Origin: CALFXN01 sp937957815
GTDB taxonomy: Bacteria; Synergistota; Synergistia; Synergistales; Aminobacteriaceae
Direction: 5' to 3'
Assembly: GCA_036788195.1 (NCBI GenBank)
Contig: DAIQNX010000013.1
Location: forward strand, 1-64,000
DNA length: 64,000 nucleotides
Shown: positions 34,592 through 43,432 of the stretch, piece by piece
Numbering within the stretch: the stretch's first letter is position 1
How the letters are laid out: every line of letters begins with the position of its first letter
Translations under genes and position numbers: made by a program
The notes under the pieces: model-generated
Told to the model about the DNA's origin: nothing
The model's input: only the letters and a program-made list of their open reading frames with translations
The model's database searches: none

Positions 34592-35281
34592 TCAGCCTAT
34601 TGCGGCGAGCAGTTCGTCCGTATTGATGACGTGGCAGTAGATGTTGTTCAGGACTTCGAGCTCGTGCCGCTGGATTTCCTTCGTCCCGGCCATGCACGCG
34701 TCTTCGATGAGCCAGACCCTGAAGCTCTCGTCGGCGAGGCTCCGGACCGTTCCGGAGACGCACTGGTCGGTGTAGACGCCCGTCACGACGACCGTATCGA
34801 TTCCCATGTTATGGAGGATGAGCCGAAGACTGCTCCCCGTCACGGCGCTGTCGGTCGTTTTCGTGACGACGATTTCGTCGTCGACCGGCGCGAGCTCGGG
34901 GATGATTTCAGCGTCCGCGGAGCCGATGGGGAGGAGCAGCTCGTTGAATCCCGTCGCCTTCTGGTCGAGCGATCGGTCTTTGCCGTTTTTCTTGTGGCAC
35001 TGGATTTTGGCGAAGAGGACTTCCATCTGTTTTTCGCGGAAGGCCTTCAGGATCCGCCGGTTGTTCGGGACGACGATCTGTTCGATCGTATCGTAGAAGG
35101 GTTTCCATCGCTCGAGATGGACACGCTGCTCTTTCGTCGGGTCAGGATAGACGGGGCGCGTGACGAAAACCCGCTGGAGATCGACGACCAGAAGCGCCGT
35201 CCGTTCCGGTTCGATCGTGACGCTCCCCCTGTCGTGATCCGGTTCGTAATAGAATGAGACATACCTGTCGTTGACTCTCAT
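34592..35281 (-). CDS. Isochorismatase-family cysteine hydrolase, first gene of the uptake operon
   Basis: A 229-residue cytoplasmic hydrolase. The triad elements are Asp in ALLVVDLQRVF (~32), a Lys in the PVDDEIVVTKTTDSAVTG region, and Cys in GVYTDQCVSGTVRSL. The family includes amidohydrolases for nicotinamide, N-carbamoyl amino acids, ureidoacrylate and biuret. In combination with an APC permease and a Liv-type ABC transporter, it likely degrades the imported amide; this is inference. I chose ATG 35281 with AAAGGGTGG upstream; a GTG at 35314 is the alternative. It is the promoter-proximal gene of the operon. Confidence 0.85.
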   Translation of the reverse strand: MRVNDRYVSFYYEPDHDRGSVTIEPERTALLVVDLQRVFVTRPVYPDPTKEQRVHLERWKPFYDTIEQIVVPNNRRILKAFREKQMEVLFAKIQCHKKNGKDRSLDQKATGFNELLLPIGSADAEIIPELAPVDDEIVVTKTTDSAVTGSSLRLILHNMGIDTVVVTGVYTDQCVSGTVRSLADESFRVWLIEDACMAGTKEIQRHELEVLNNIYCHVINTDELLAAIG

Positions 35282-35686
35282 CGCGAAAAACCACCCTTTC
35301 GGCACAATGTCCACGCCCGATCTTCCGGGACGTTTCCTCCGACCGGTCCGTCCCCGGAACCGGGCGTGTCGTTCGATGTCGCCTCCGGCTTCCCTCGCCG
35401 TGACGATCTTCCGGACCTCCTTCTCTCTCCGGACTCGTGCCCGGGAAAACTCGGGCGATCGCCTTCCGGCGCTTCCCCGCGGTCAGAAGGCACCGAATGA
35501 ATGCCCGCTGTCCGTGCTGAACATACATACGGCATTACACTACCGTCGGAAAGGGAAACGGCACATCGGCGCCGGAGGCAGGGCGTTCGCTCCCCGTCGT
35601 CCGAATCGCAGTATTTTTTCTAGGGAAAAAAGGAAGGGGACGGTCCCGAAAACCGCCGTTCGTCGGGGGTGACGAAACGGGCGGCG
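35282..35686. other. ~400-bp region between the uptake operon and the two-component system
   Basis: Both flanking operons are on the minus strand. The region holds the 3' end of the response-regulator transcript and the promoter of the uptake operon. An A/T-rich stretch near 35611-35632 could be part of a terminator for the two-component operon. No small gene is convincing. Confidence 0.4.
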
Positions 35687-36331
35687 TCAGCGGGAAACCG
35701 GTATGATCCCTTTGGAGATCGCGTATTTCGTGAGTTCCGCGATATTTCTGACTCCGAGCTTCTTCATGAGGTTCTGGCGATGCGTTCCGACGGTCTTGAC
35801 GCTGACGTGGAGCGTTTCCGCGATTTCGGCGTTCGTGCGCCCCTCCGCGAGCATCTTCGCGATCTCGCTCTCCCGGGGAGAAAGCCCCGAATCGCCCCTC
35901 TCGCCGCGAACGGTGTTCACGTAGAGCTTCGCCACGATTTCCGACACGCTCGGCCCGAGGTAGACGTCGCCTTTCCGCACGGCGTACACGGCTTCCATGA
36001 GTTCGGTCGAGGCGCAGTCTTTCAGGAGGAATCCTCTCGCCCCCGCCCGGAGCATCTCCGATATGAAGTGTCTGTCGGAATACATCGAAAGCGCGATGAT
36101 TCCGATTTCCGGGTTCCGGCGCGTGATCGCGACGGTTGCCTCGATGCCGTCGGCTTCCGGCATGATGACGTCCATAACGATGACGTCCGGCTTGAGTTCG
36201 TCCGCGAGCGCGATGACCTCGCGGCCGTTGGAGGCTTCCGCCACGACGGTCACTTCCGGGATGCGATTCAGTATCATCCTGATTCCTTCCCTGACGATGG
36301 TGTGATCGTCGGCGATGACGACTCTGATCAT
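35687..36331 (-). CDS. NarL/LuxR-family response regulator
   Basis: A 214-residue two-component regulator. The receiver has VVIADDHTIVREGI at the N-terminus, the phospho-acceptor Asp (~54) in DVIVMDVIMPEADG, and the Lys of GFLLKDCAS. The C-terminal LuxR-type helix-turn-helix reads LSPRESEIAKMLAEGRTNAE and ISETLHVSVKTVGTH-like text. I chose ATG 36331, 10 bases behind AAAGGGAG. A GTG at 36340 overlaps the kinase stop but would sit one base from that site. It is coupled to the kinase gene and lies upstream of the Liv-type uptake operon, which is its most likely target (inference). Confidence 0.92.
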   Translation of the reverse strand: MIRVVIADDHTIVREGIRMILNRIPEVTVVAEASNGREVIALADELKPDVIVMDVIMPEADGIEATVAITRRNPEIGIIALSMYSDRHFISEMLRAGARGFLLKDCASTELMEAVYAVRKGDVYLGPSVSEIVAKLYVNTVRGERGDSGLSPRESEIAKMLAEGRTNAEIAETLHVSVKTVGTHRQNLMKKLGVRNIAELTKYAISKGIIPVSR

Positions 36332-36336
36332 CGCGC

Positions 36337-38349
36337 TCACGCTCCCTTTCGTTCAAAGGCTTCGACGGGAACGACAAGCGTCACTCTCGTTCCACGTCCT
36401 TGTATCGACCGGATGTCCGTATGCCCTCCGAGGGATTTCAGGCGTTCTTTCAGGCTGAAGAGTCCGAAGGATGTTTCGTTCCATCCGGTGAAGGAGATTT
36501 CTCCGGCGTCGAATCCCTTCCCGTGGTCGATGACGCTGAGCCGCAGAAAGCGCTTGTCGGAGAAGGAGCTCACGACCTTCGCGCGATCCGTTCCGGCGTG
36601 CTTCACGACGTTCATGAGCAACTCGCGGAGCGCCCTGAAGAGAAACGCCTTCATCTCGTCGACCATCGTGTCGGGAAGACCCCTGTTGTCGTAGGCGACC
36701 CTGAGCCCGTATTCGTCGTACAGCTTCTCGGCGAGCCAGTTGACGGAGGGGCCGAATCCGAGCTTGTACAGGACGGGGGTGCCGAGTTCGAACGTCAGCG
36801 CCCTCGTCATGCGGATCGATTCGTCGATGGCCCCGAGGACGTGCGACAGCTCCTCCAGCGTCCCGGGGTCGGTCGTGTTCTGGGAGAGCAGCACGAGCCG
36901 GATTTTCGACAGCGCGAGGTTCTGGCCGATCGTGTCGTGCAATTCCGACGCGATCTTCCGGCGCTCCTTTTCCTCCGAGTCGGAAAGAGCCGCCGCAAGA
37001 GCCTGCAACTGCCGGCGGTATTCGCTTTCCCTGCGCTCGATGCGCCGCTGGATCGTGACATCGTTCGCGTGCATGATGACGCAGTCCGGAGCGAGATGGA
37101 AACAGGAGACCTGGAATTCGGACGTCGTCCCGCCCGGACTGAGCGTGAGCTCCCTTTCGAGCGTACACCGCCGTTCAATGCAGGTGCGCAGCAGCGAGGA
37201 GAGTTCGCCGCCGTCGGCGTACAGGTCCGTCAGCTTCTTTCCGACGTCTTCCGAAACCCGATTTCCGCTTTTTTTCATCGCGGCGCAGTTGTAATTGACG
37301 AGGACGAAGCCGCCGTCTTTCGCCCGCCAGGTGTACGCGGCGGTCGGGATGCTGTTGTAGTACGTCAGAAAGCTCCTGTCCCGAACGTTCAGTTCCTCGC
37401 GGATATTTCTCGAAAAGCGCGCCCTCCAGCCGAAAAAGATGACCGCCGGAAGCAGGAGAAGGACGATCGTCACGCCGAAGACGCGGCGAACGGACCAGTA
37501 TGGGGCGTCCCCGACATACCGGCGCCCGTTGATGTCGGCGAACAGGTCGCTCCCGCGGAGCGTTCCGATGGCGGCGTTGATCTCGGAGAGCAGGTCTCCA
37601 TCCGCCGCGGAGAGAGCGAATCCTTCCCTCGACTCGAACAGAACCTCGCCGATCATCGAGATCCGGTCGAGGACACCCGAGTCTCCCGCGACGCGGATCA
37701 GGGGGGCCTGCGGGCACACGACCGCGTCGACGGCACCGGAAAGCAGCGCATCGACGCAATCCGGGACGGATTCAAACGGCTCGATGTCCCGGACGCCGAC
37801 CCTCTTCAGATAGGGAAGAGCGAAGCTCGACCGAACCGCGCCGATCGTCATCTCGTTCATCTTCCGCTGCGAATTGAGCGCCGCATTCCGCTTCAAAACG
37901 AAGGTTCTGACCGGAAAGCGTTCGAGTGGTTCGGAAAAGACGATCCCCTGCCCGGCCAGCGCCGATCTGCTGAGTCCGGAGTTCGGAATGAGATCGACCT
38001 CTCCGGCCGACAACGCTCCGAGCATTTCGTCCCACGCGTCGAAGACCACGTAGCGGATCTCCATGTTCCCGATCCCGCCGAGGGCGTCGATCATCTCGAC
38101 GGTTGCCCCGCCCGGCACACCGTCGCTCCCGACGACGTACTGCGGGGGAAAGTTCCCCGGAACGGCGACGCGGACCACCCGGTTCTTTCCCGCGGGAACC
38201 TCCGCCGCCCACACGCCGGACGCTAGGGCGAACATGAGAATGAGCACCCGGACAAGCCGCTGCGCCACACGGTCCGGGAACAGTCGCATCACGTTTTTTC
38301 GAAGCGTCGCAGAAATTTCGAACATCCCCCGTGCACTAGAATATTTCAT
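36337..38349 (-). CDS. Sensor histidine kinase with periplasmic binding-protein (SBP_bac_3) sensor, PAS and HisKA_3 domains
   Basis: A 670-residue membrane kinase. After a leader (~33-49) a periplasmic SBP_bac_3 domain spans ~58-275 (VRVAVPGNFPPQYVVGSDGV, then DLIPNSGLSRSA). A membrane helix lies at ~290-308, a PAS-like domain at ~325-435, and a HisKA_3 dimerisation domain with His471 in ERRKIASELHDTIGQN. The HATPase_c domain is at ~570-665. The SBP-type sensor suggests direct sensing of an amino acid or related ligand. It is the partner of the adjacent NarL-type regulator, and the pair is followed by an amino-acid/amide uptake operon on the same strand. The start is uncertain: ATGs at 38325 and 38289 are also possible. 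Confidence 0.88.
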   Translation of the reverse strand: MKYSSARGMFEISATLRKNVMRLFPDRVAQRLVRVLILMFALASGVWAAEVPAGKNRVVRVAVPGNFPPQYVVGSDGVPGGATVEMIDALGGIGNMEIRYVVFDAWDEMLGALSAGEVDLIPNSGLSRSALAGQGIVFSEPLERFPVRTFVLKRNAALNSQRKMNEMTIGAVRSSFALPYLKRVGVRDIEPFESVPDCVDALLSGAVDAVVCPQAPLIRVAGDSGVLDRISMIGEVLFESREGFALSAADGDLLSEINAAIGTLRGSDLFADINGRRYVGDAPYWSVRRVFGVTIVLLLLPAVIFFGWRARFSRNIREELNVRDRSFLTYYNSIPTAAYTWRAKDGGFVLVNYNCAAMKKSGNRVSEDVGKKLTDLYADGGELSSLLRTCIERRCTLERELTLSPGGTTSEFQVSCFHLAPDCVIMHANDVTIQRRIERRESEYRRQLQALAAALSDSEEKERRKIASELHDTIGQNLALSKIRLVLLSQNTTDPGTLEELSHVLGAIDESIRMTRALTFELGTPVLYKLGFGPSVNWLAEKLYDEYGLRVAYDNRGLPDTMVDEMKAFLFRALRELLMNVVKHAGTDRAKVVSSFSDKRFLRLSVIDHGKGFDAGEISFTGWNETSFGLFSLKERLKSLGGHTDIRSIQGRGTRVTLVVPVEAFERKGA

Positions 38350-38440
38350 CCCCGGACGGGGCTCGACGTCTCACGCGCCGCGGCGTCCTCCACGGCCGAG
38401 CGACTCGGCGATCGTGAAGGGATGCAGATCAATTGACGCT

Positions 38441-38917
38441 CTACGGTTTGGGCGCCTCGTTCCAGATATCCCTGAAGATCTTCCACGAACCGTCCGGCTG
38501 CTTTTTGAGAACGAGGACGCAGTATCCTTCGACGGACGTCTCCCCGCCGCCCGCTTTCGGGATATCGGTTCTCGCGAATTCCACGTTCATGAAGGCCCAT
38601 CCGTCGCACACGCGGATATCGCCGGACCTCAGCTCGAACCTGAAGCGGGTCGTCCTGAAAAGATCGCGGTATCTGTTTCCGATATTCTCTCTGCCGGTTA
38701 CGGCGGGCATCCCGGGCGGCAGCAGAGTCCCCTCCGCGTCGAAGACGCGTTCGATAGCGTCGGCGTCTCCCGCATTGAACGCCGCGTTGAAATCGATCCG
38801 GACCTTGTCGACGGCGGCCGTCTCGTCCGCAGCGAACGCGATGGTTCCTCCGAACGTCGCGCACAAAGTTACGAGCGCGAAAACGATGATTCCCGAATAC
38901 CATGACCGTCCTTTCAT
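38441..38917 (-). CDS. Secreted NTF2-like (SnoaL/DUF4440) protein
   Basis: A 158-residue exported protein. The signal peptide (SGIIVFALVTLCATFGGTIA) is cleaved near AFAAD. The mature ~125 residues have the cone-shaped NTF2-like pattern: IDFNAAFNAGDADAIERVFD, then GRENIGNRYRDLF, and an ending PDGSWKIFRDIWNEA. Such domains can be enzymes or small-molecule binders; no function is assigned. AAGGGGG lies 10 bases before ATG 38917. The gene is monocistronic, just before (upstream in coordinate) the sensor-kinase gene. Confidence 0.8.
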   Translation of the reverse strand: MKGRSWYSGIIVFALVTLCATFGGTIAFAADETAAVDKVRIDFNAAFNAGDADAIERVFDAEGTLLPPGMPAVTGRENIGNRYRDLFRTTRFRFELRSGDIRVCDGWAFMNVEFARTDIPKAGGGETSVEGYCVLVLKKQPDGSWKIFRDIWNEAPKP

Positions 38918-38975
38918 TCTGCAAGTCCCCCTTCGATATCGGATGCGTCGCCGCATCCGTTCCATACAGTATAAG

Positions 38976-39881
38976 TCATCCCGCCGTCCCGATCCTCCCC
39001 CGGATGAAGGACGCGATGCCCTCAACGGCCTCGCGTCCCTCGCCGACGACGTTCGCGAGCATCTGGAAGACATGCCACATGCCCTCCCACACTCCGAATG
39101 TCACGGGAACTCCCCGGTCGGCGGCGCGCCGCGCGAGAAGCCCGATTTCGCCGAGAAGCACCTCGTCGCCACCCGCCTGGATCAGGAGCGGCGGCAGGCC
39201 CGAGAGATCGCGGTCGACCGGCGAGACGAATCCCTCCGGGATCGCGGGGCGGAAGAACGCTTCGACGCACATCCGGTTGCCATCGAGGCTGACGAACGGA
39301 TCGCGGCCCGCGTTCGTCCGGTACGTTTCGGAATCCATCCGCGTGTAGTCCACGAACGGCGAGAGAAGGAAGGCCCCGGCGGGAAGTTCCTCCCCGGCGT
39401 CGCGCAGTGCGAGGAGCGCCATGAGCGCAAGGCCGGCGCCCGCGGAGTCGCCCCCGAAGACGACGTTTCGGCTTCCGTAGCCGTCCGCCCTGAGGCGGCG
39501 CCACACGGCGAGCGTATCGTCGAGTGCCGCCGGATACGGATGCTCCGGCGCGAGCGCGTAGTCGAACGTCAGGACCGGGACGCCGCCCGACCGCGCGATG
39601 TGCGCGGCGAGCTTCCGGTGCGTCTCGACCGATCCGGCGAAGAAGCCGCCTCCATGGACGTAGAGCACGAGCCCATCGCTCGCGGCGGCCGCGGGGCGGA
39701 CGATCTCGGCGCGGATTCCGCCGAGCGCGAACGGCTGCGCCGTCACGCCGGAAAGCGGCGTTCCCGAAGACAGCAGGACGCGTTCCTCTTCCCTCACCCG
39801 GGCGACCGTCTTTCCGGCAAAGCCGTGCCGCGAGAGAACCCTCCTGATCGGCGCAAGTCTTTCCTCCGGCGTTCGCGTCAT
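38976..39881 (-). CDS. Alpha/beta hydrolase, hormone-sensitive-lipase-type esterase
   Basis: A 301-residue cytoplasmic esterase. The oxyanion-hole motif HGGG (76-79) and the nucleophile motif GDSAG with Ser146 are clear. The acid (in IQAGGDEVLL) and His (in EGMWHVFQ) complete the triad in the expected places. The FDYALAPEHPYPAAL segment is a family hallmark. GGAGGAGG lies 6 bases before ATG 39881. The substrate class is short-chain carboxylic esters. It ends 59 bases before the NTF2-like gene and begins 17 bases behind the MgtC-like gene, so the three may be co-transcribed. Confidence 0.92.
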   Translation of the reverse strand: MTRTPEERLAPIRRVLSRHGFAGKTVARVREEERVLLSSGTPLSGVTAQPFALGGIRAEIVRPAAAASDGLVLYVHGGGFFAGSVETHRKLAAHIARSGGVPVLTFDYALAPEHPYPAALDDTLAVWRRLRADGYGSRNVVFGGDSAGAGLALMALLALRDAGEELPAGAFLLSPFVDYTRMDSETYRTNAGRDPFVSLDGNRMCVEAFFRPAIPEGFVSPVDRDLSGLPPLLIQAGGDEVLLGEIGLLARRAADRGVPVTFGVWEGMWHVFQMLANVVGEGREAVEGIASFIRGRIGTAG

Positions 39882-39898
39882 TCGCTTCCTCCTCCCCT

Positions 39899-40612
39899 TC
39901 AGAACTTCTCGTCCATTTTGATCTTGTATATATTGGAAAGCAGCCTCAGGTCCTCGTAGAATTTCGAAATGTCGATCGACGACGGAAATGTGACGAGAAG
40001 ATCCACCTGAACGCGGTTTTTGAGGATCTCCTGGATGACATTGATCGTCTGGACCCTGATGCCGAAGTGTTTCGTGACGCCGAGAATCTCCTGCGCGTCG
40101 ATTGAGGAGCTTTCGAAGTACAGGCTGATCGTCTTGATCTGCTGCGACGGAAAGAAGCGGCGTTCCAGCCGTTCGAAGAGAATCAGCGCGACGAGCATGA
40201 ACGCGATCGTGACGGCCGCGGGCGCGATCAGTCCGGCCCCGATGGCCAGACCGATGGCCGCCGTGACCCAGATCGAAGCGGCCGTCGTGAGTCCTTTGAC
40301 GCTGCTTCCTATCTTGAGGACCGCGCACGCGCCGAGGAAGCCGATTCCTGAGACGACCTGCGCGGCGATGCGCGACGGATCGAGGGAGACGTGTTCTTTC
40401 GAAAGAATATCGGTGAAACCGAATTCCGAGACAAGCATGATCAGTGTCGCACCAACACAAACAAGCATGTGTGTGCGCAATCCCGCAGGCTGATGGCTGT
40501 GCTCTCGTTCGAGCCCGATCAGGCCTCCCGCGAGAAAGCTCAGCGACAGTCGGAGAAGGGCCGTCGCGAACACGATATTCCCGCAGGAAAAAAGGGTGCG
40601 GAGGAACGTCAC
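39899..40612 (-). CDS. MgtC/SapB-family membrane protein
   Basis: A 237-residue membrane protein. The family core is plain: LSFLAGGLIGLEREHSHQPA, GLRTHMLVCVGATLIMLVS, RIAAQVVSGIGFLGACAVLK and TTAASIWVTAAIGLAIG. Four to five helices are followed by a cytoplasmic ACT-like C-terminal domain of ~90 residues. MgtC proteins modulate Mg2+ homeostasis or ATP synthase in some pathogens; here the role is open. It appears to use a GTG start at 40612, because the next ATG lies within the conserved part. Confidence 0.88.
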   Translation of the reverse strand: MTFLRTLFSCGNIVFATALLRLSLSFLAGGLIGLEREHSHQPAGLRTHMLVCVGATLIMLVSEFGFTDILSKEHVSLDPSRIAAQVVSGIGFLGACAVLKIGSSVKGLTTAASIWVTAAIGLAIGAGLIAPAAVTIAFMLVALILFERLERRFFPSQQIKTISLYFESSSIDAQEILGVTKHFGIRVQTINVIQEILKNRVQVDLLVTFPSSIDISKFYEDLRLLSNIYKIKMDEKF

Positions 40613-40946
40613 GTCGAATCACCGCCTTCGCGGCTCCGGAAGGCCGCTTTTTTTCGGTACAGTGTACCGCTTCCATCGCCCGTTCGCGAACGCGAATCTC
40701 ACAATATCAGGATATATCAAATGTTTATCCCACTTTTTGATCTTCACCGAGCGTTGTACCTCCTCTCGGATTTCCGGAAGCGACTTCCGGGGTGCGTATC
40801 GGGAAAGTTTCTTGCATTTTCCGCCGTTTGTGGCATTCTTATTCATTGCAGAACACGGAATCTCACGCCCCATGCGGCGGAAGGCTGGTGGTTGCGTCTC
40901 CCCTTCGGGGAGGCATCTCTTGTTTTTCGGGAAGGAACGGTCGACG
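40613..40946 (+). promoter_or_regulatory. Promoter and leader of the polar amino-acid transporter operon
   Basis: This 334-base divergent gap holds a likely plus-strand promoter: TTGCAT (40812-40817), a 17-base spacer and ATTCTT (40835-40840). The spacer end TTTGTGGCATTCTTAT resembles that of the thi promoter (TTTGTGACTATTCTTAT). A CTCCCC-TTC-GGGGAG hairpin (about 40899-40913) lies in the leader. A GCGGC/GCCGC stem followed by seven T residues at 40634-40654 looks like a terminator but lies upstream of that promoter. Confidence 0.5.
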
Positions 40947-41726
40947 ATGGCAGGAAATCCCCTCATCCGCGTCACTGATCTCTGCAAGAGTTTCGAAAAC
41001 GGCGAAGTCCTCAACAACATCTCCATCGACATCCGCGAGGGAGACCTCGTCTCCATCATCGGCCCGTCGGGCTGCGGAAAATCCACGTTTTTGCGGTGCC
41101 TCAACTGCCTGGAGTACATCACCTCCGGAACGATCACGATCGCGGGCGTCACGGTCCGCAGGTCGCCTGGCGTCACGCGGCTCGACGGCGCGTTTCTCGA
41201 CGCGTGCCACGAAATCCGCAGAGAGGTCGGAATGGTCTTCCAGTCGTTCAACCTCTTTCCGCACAGGACCGTTCTCGAAAACGTGATGCTCGCGCCCATG
41301 GTCGTCAAGAAGGAATCCCGCGACTCGGCCGAGACCACGGCAATGCGCCTCCTCGCGAAGGTCGGCCTGCGCGATTTCGCGGACCGCTATCCCGCGACGC
41401 TCTCGGGTGGCCAGACGCAGCGCGCGGCCATCGCCCGCGCCCTCGCGATGAACCCGAAGGTCATGCTCTACGACGAGCCGACGAGCGCGCTCGACCCCGA
41501 GCTCGCGGGAGAGGTTCTCCAGGTCATGAAGGACCTCGACGCCGAGGGGATGACCCAGATCATCGTCACGCACCAGATGCGCTTCGCGAGAAACGCGTCG
41601 GACTACATCATTTTCATGGACGGAGGGGAGATCGTTGAAAAGGATGACGGCGATGTCCTGTTCACGGCGCCGAAGAACGAGCGCACGCGCGCGTTTCTCC
41701 GGCACTTCTCCGAGGAGTACCTCTGA
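40947..41726 (+). CDS. Polar amino-acid ABC transporter ATP-binding protein (GlnQ type)
   Basis: A 259-residue ATPase of the PAAT family. All motifs are canonical: Walker A GPSGCGKST (~40-48), Q-loop MVFQSFNLFPH, signature LSGGQTQRAAIARAL, Walker B VMLYDEPTSALDPE and the His switch VTHQMRFA. GGAAGGA lies 8 bases before ATG 40947; a longer upstream frame was rejected. Its stop overlaps the next ATG (TGATG). It powers the uptake of a polar amino acid with the fused binding protein-permease downstream. Confidence 0.95.
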   Translation: MAGNPLIRVTDLCKSFENGEVLNNISIDIREGDLVSIIGPSGCGKSTFLRCLNCLEYITSGTITIAGVTVRRSPGVTRLDGAFLDACHEIRREVGMVFQSFNLFPHRTVLENVMLAPMVVKKESRDSAETTAMRLLAKVGLRDFADRYPATLSGGQTQRAAIARALAMNPKVMLYDEPTSALDPELAGEVLQVMKDLDAEGMTQIIVTHQMRFARNASDYIIFMDGGEIVEKDDGDVLFTAPKNERTRAFLRHFSEEYL

Positions 41727-43393
41727 TGACTGACCGAAGCCTTCGCCGCATCGCGGCGGCGTTTCTGTCCTGTCTCCTGGCGCTGACCTGCCCGGCGGCG
41801 ACGCTTGCGCACGGGATGACGGGCGGCGGGAAATCGCCGGTTTCTTCCGATGCGGTCGTCGTTTCGGCCGAACCGGAGGACGAAATGGCCGGCGTGGAGC
41901 GCGTCGCTCCGGACGCCGCGATCCTCCGCTGGGGCGGCGACACGGAGGGCGGCGCACCCTACATGTTCTGGGATCCGAAAGACCAGAACCGCCTGATCGG
42001 GTACGAGGTCGAGATCATGGAAGCCATAGCGGCATACCTCGGCCGCAGGCCCGTGTTCGTCCAGAACGGCTGGGACAACCTCATCCCGGGGCTGAACCGC
42101 GGCCTCTACGACGTCGCGATCGACGGTCTCGAAATCACGCCCGAACACGCCGAGGCCGTGAACTTCTCGATCCCCTACTACCGGACCTTCATGCAGCTCG
42201 CCGTCCGCAAGGGGACGAAGGACATCGAGACGCTCGAGGACTGCCGCGAGCATGTCGCCGGCACGCTCAAGCAGTCGCTCGCGTACTACACGCTCGAAGA
42301 GGCCGGCGTGAAAGACATCCGCACCTACGAGGACGAGATCAACGCCTATACCGATCTCGAGAACGGACGCCTCGACGTCGCGCTCTTCGACGACCCGATC
42401 GCGATGTACTACGCCGGGTTCAACCCGAATATCGAATTCGTCGGACGTCCGATCGGACGGATGGAATACGGCGTCGCGGTGCGCAAGGGAGACGACGAAC
42501 TCCTCGCGAAAGTCAACGGGGCGATCATCCATCTTCGCGACTCCGGCAGGCTCCGCGAGATCTACGACCGCTGGAACCTCTGGAGTCCCGTCATGGCGGA
42601 GATGTTCCGCGACCACTCTCCGCAGAAAGCGGACGCCGTGATGTTCCGCAAGTGGACCGAGCACCAGAGGCCCGTTCCGACGTGGGAAAAGATCCTCGAG
42701 CGCTACGTCGGTTTCCTACCCGTCTTCGGGAAGGCGGCGCTCGTGACGATGGAAGTCTCCGTCGTCGCGATGGCGCTCGCGATAACGCTCGGACTCTTTC
42801 TCGCGATGGTGCGGATCTTCGCCCCGAAGCCCCTGTCGTGGCTCGCGGTCGCGTACATCGAGCTGATCCGCGGAACGCCGGTCCTGATTCAGCTCTTCTT
42901 CATCTTCTACGGACTGCCGAACATCGGCGTCCGCCTGAGTCCGTTCGTCGCCGGGGTTCTGGGTCTCGGGCTCAACTACGCGGCCTACGAGGCGGAGAAC
43001 TACAGGGCCGGATTGCTCGCGATCCCGAGGCATCAGATGGAGGGCGCGATGGCGCTGAGCATGACGCGCCGGCAGGCGCTGCGGCACGTCGTCCTGCCGC
43101 AGGCGGTCCGCGTCGCGCTCCCGCCCGTGACGAACGACTTCATCTCGCTGCTCAAGGACTCGTCGCTCGTCTCGGTCATCACGATGGTGGACCTCACGAA
43201 GGCCTACGGCCAGATCGCAACGACGTACTACGACTACTTCGGCACGGGGCTCATGGTCGCGGCGATCTACTTCCTCCTCGGGTTTCCGTTCGTCCGTCTC
43301 GCGCGATGGGCCGAAAGGCGGATGGCCGTAGCGATCCACGGGCGCGTCGGCAGCGCAGACATGCCGCACAGTCGCAAGCCGGCGAGCTACTGA
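41726..43393 (+). CDS. Fused amino-acid-binding protein and ABC permease
   Basis: A 555-residue protein that joins two transporter parts. A signal sequence at ~10-28 (AAFLSCLLALTCPAATLAHG) is followed by an SBP_bac_3 binding domain at ~65-290 (LIGYEVEIMEAIAAYLGRRP, then YDVAIDGLEITPEHAEAVNF). The C-terminal ~220 residues form a GlnP/HisM-type permease with several helices and the EAA loop (NYRAGLLAIPRHQMEGAMAL). Such SBP-permease fusions are known in Firmicutes and some anaerobes; the binding domain stays tethered on the outer face. It is translationally coupled to the ATPase gene, and the two are sufficient for a complete importer. A terminator follows. Confidence 0.95.
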   Translation: MTDRSLRRIAAAFLSCLLALTCPAATLAHGMTGGGKSPVSSDAVVVSAEPEDEMAGVERVAPDAAILRWGGDTEGGAPYMFWDPKDQNRLIGYEVEIMEAIAAYLGRRPVFVQNGWDNLIPGLNRGLYDVAIDGLEITPEHAEAVNFSIPYYRTFMQLAVRKGTKDIETLEDCREHVAGTLKQSLAYYTLEEAGVKDIRTYEDEINAYTDLENGRLDVALFDDPIAMYYAGFNPNIEFVGRPIGRMEYGVAVRKGDDELLAKVNGAIIHLRDSGRLREIYDRWNLWSPVMAEMFRDHSPQKADAVMFRKWTEHQRPVPTWEKILERYVGFLPVFGKAALVTMEVSVVAMALAITLGLFLAMVRIFAPKPLSWLAVAYIELIRGTPVLIQLFFIFYGLPNIGVRLSPFVAGVLGLGLNYAAYEAENYRAGLLAIPRHQMEGAMALSMTRRQALRHVVLPQAVRVALPPVTNDFISLLKDSSLVSVITMVDLTKAYGQIATTYYDYFGTGLMVAAIYFLLGFPFVRLARWAERRMAVAIHGRVGSADMPHSRKPASY

Positions 43394-43396
43394 CGG

Positions 43397-43430
43397 AAAA
43401 AAGGCCCCCGAATCGGGGGCCTTTTTTATT
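43397..43430. terminator. Bidirectional terminator between convergent operons
   Basis: AAAAAAGGCCCCCG pairs with CGGGGGCCTTTTTT around a short AAT loop. A and T runs on both sides suit both the plus-strand transporter operon and the minus-strand mnmG transcript. Confidence 0.9.
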
Positions 43431-43432
43431 CT

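Noticed and set aside
31601..35257. An open frame of over 1200 codons on the plus strand, opposite the uptake operon
   Set aside because: It is antisense to four well-supported genes. High GC content with a strong third-position bias leaves few stops on the opposite strand. The text is rich in Arg, Asp and His and shows no domain.
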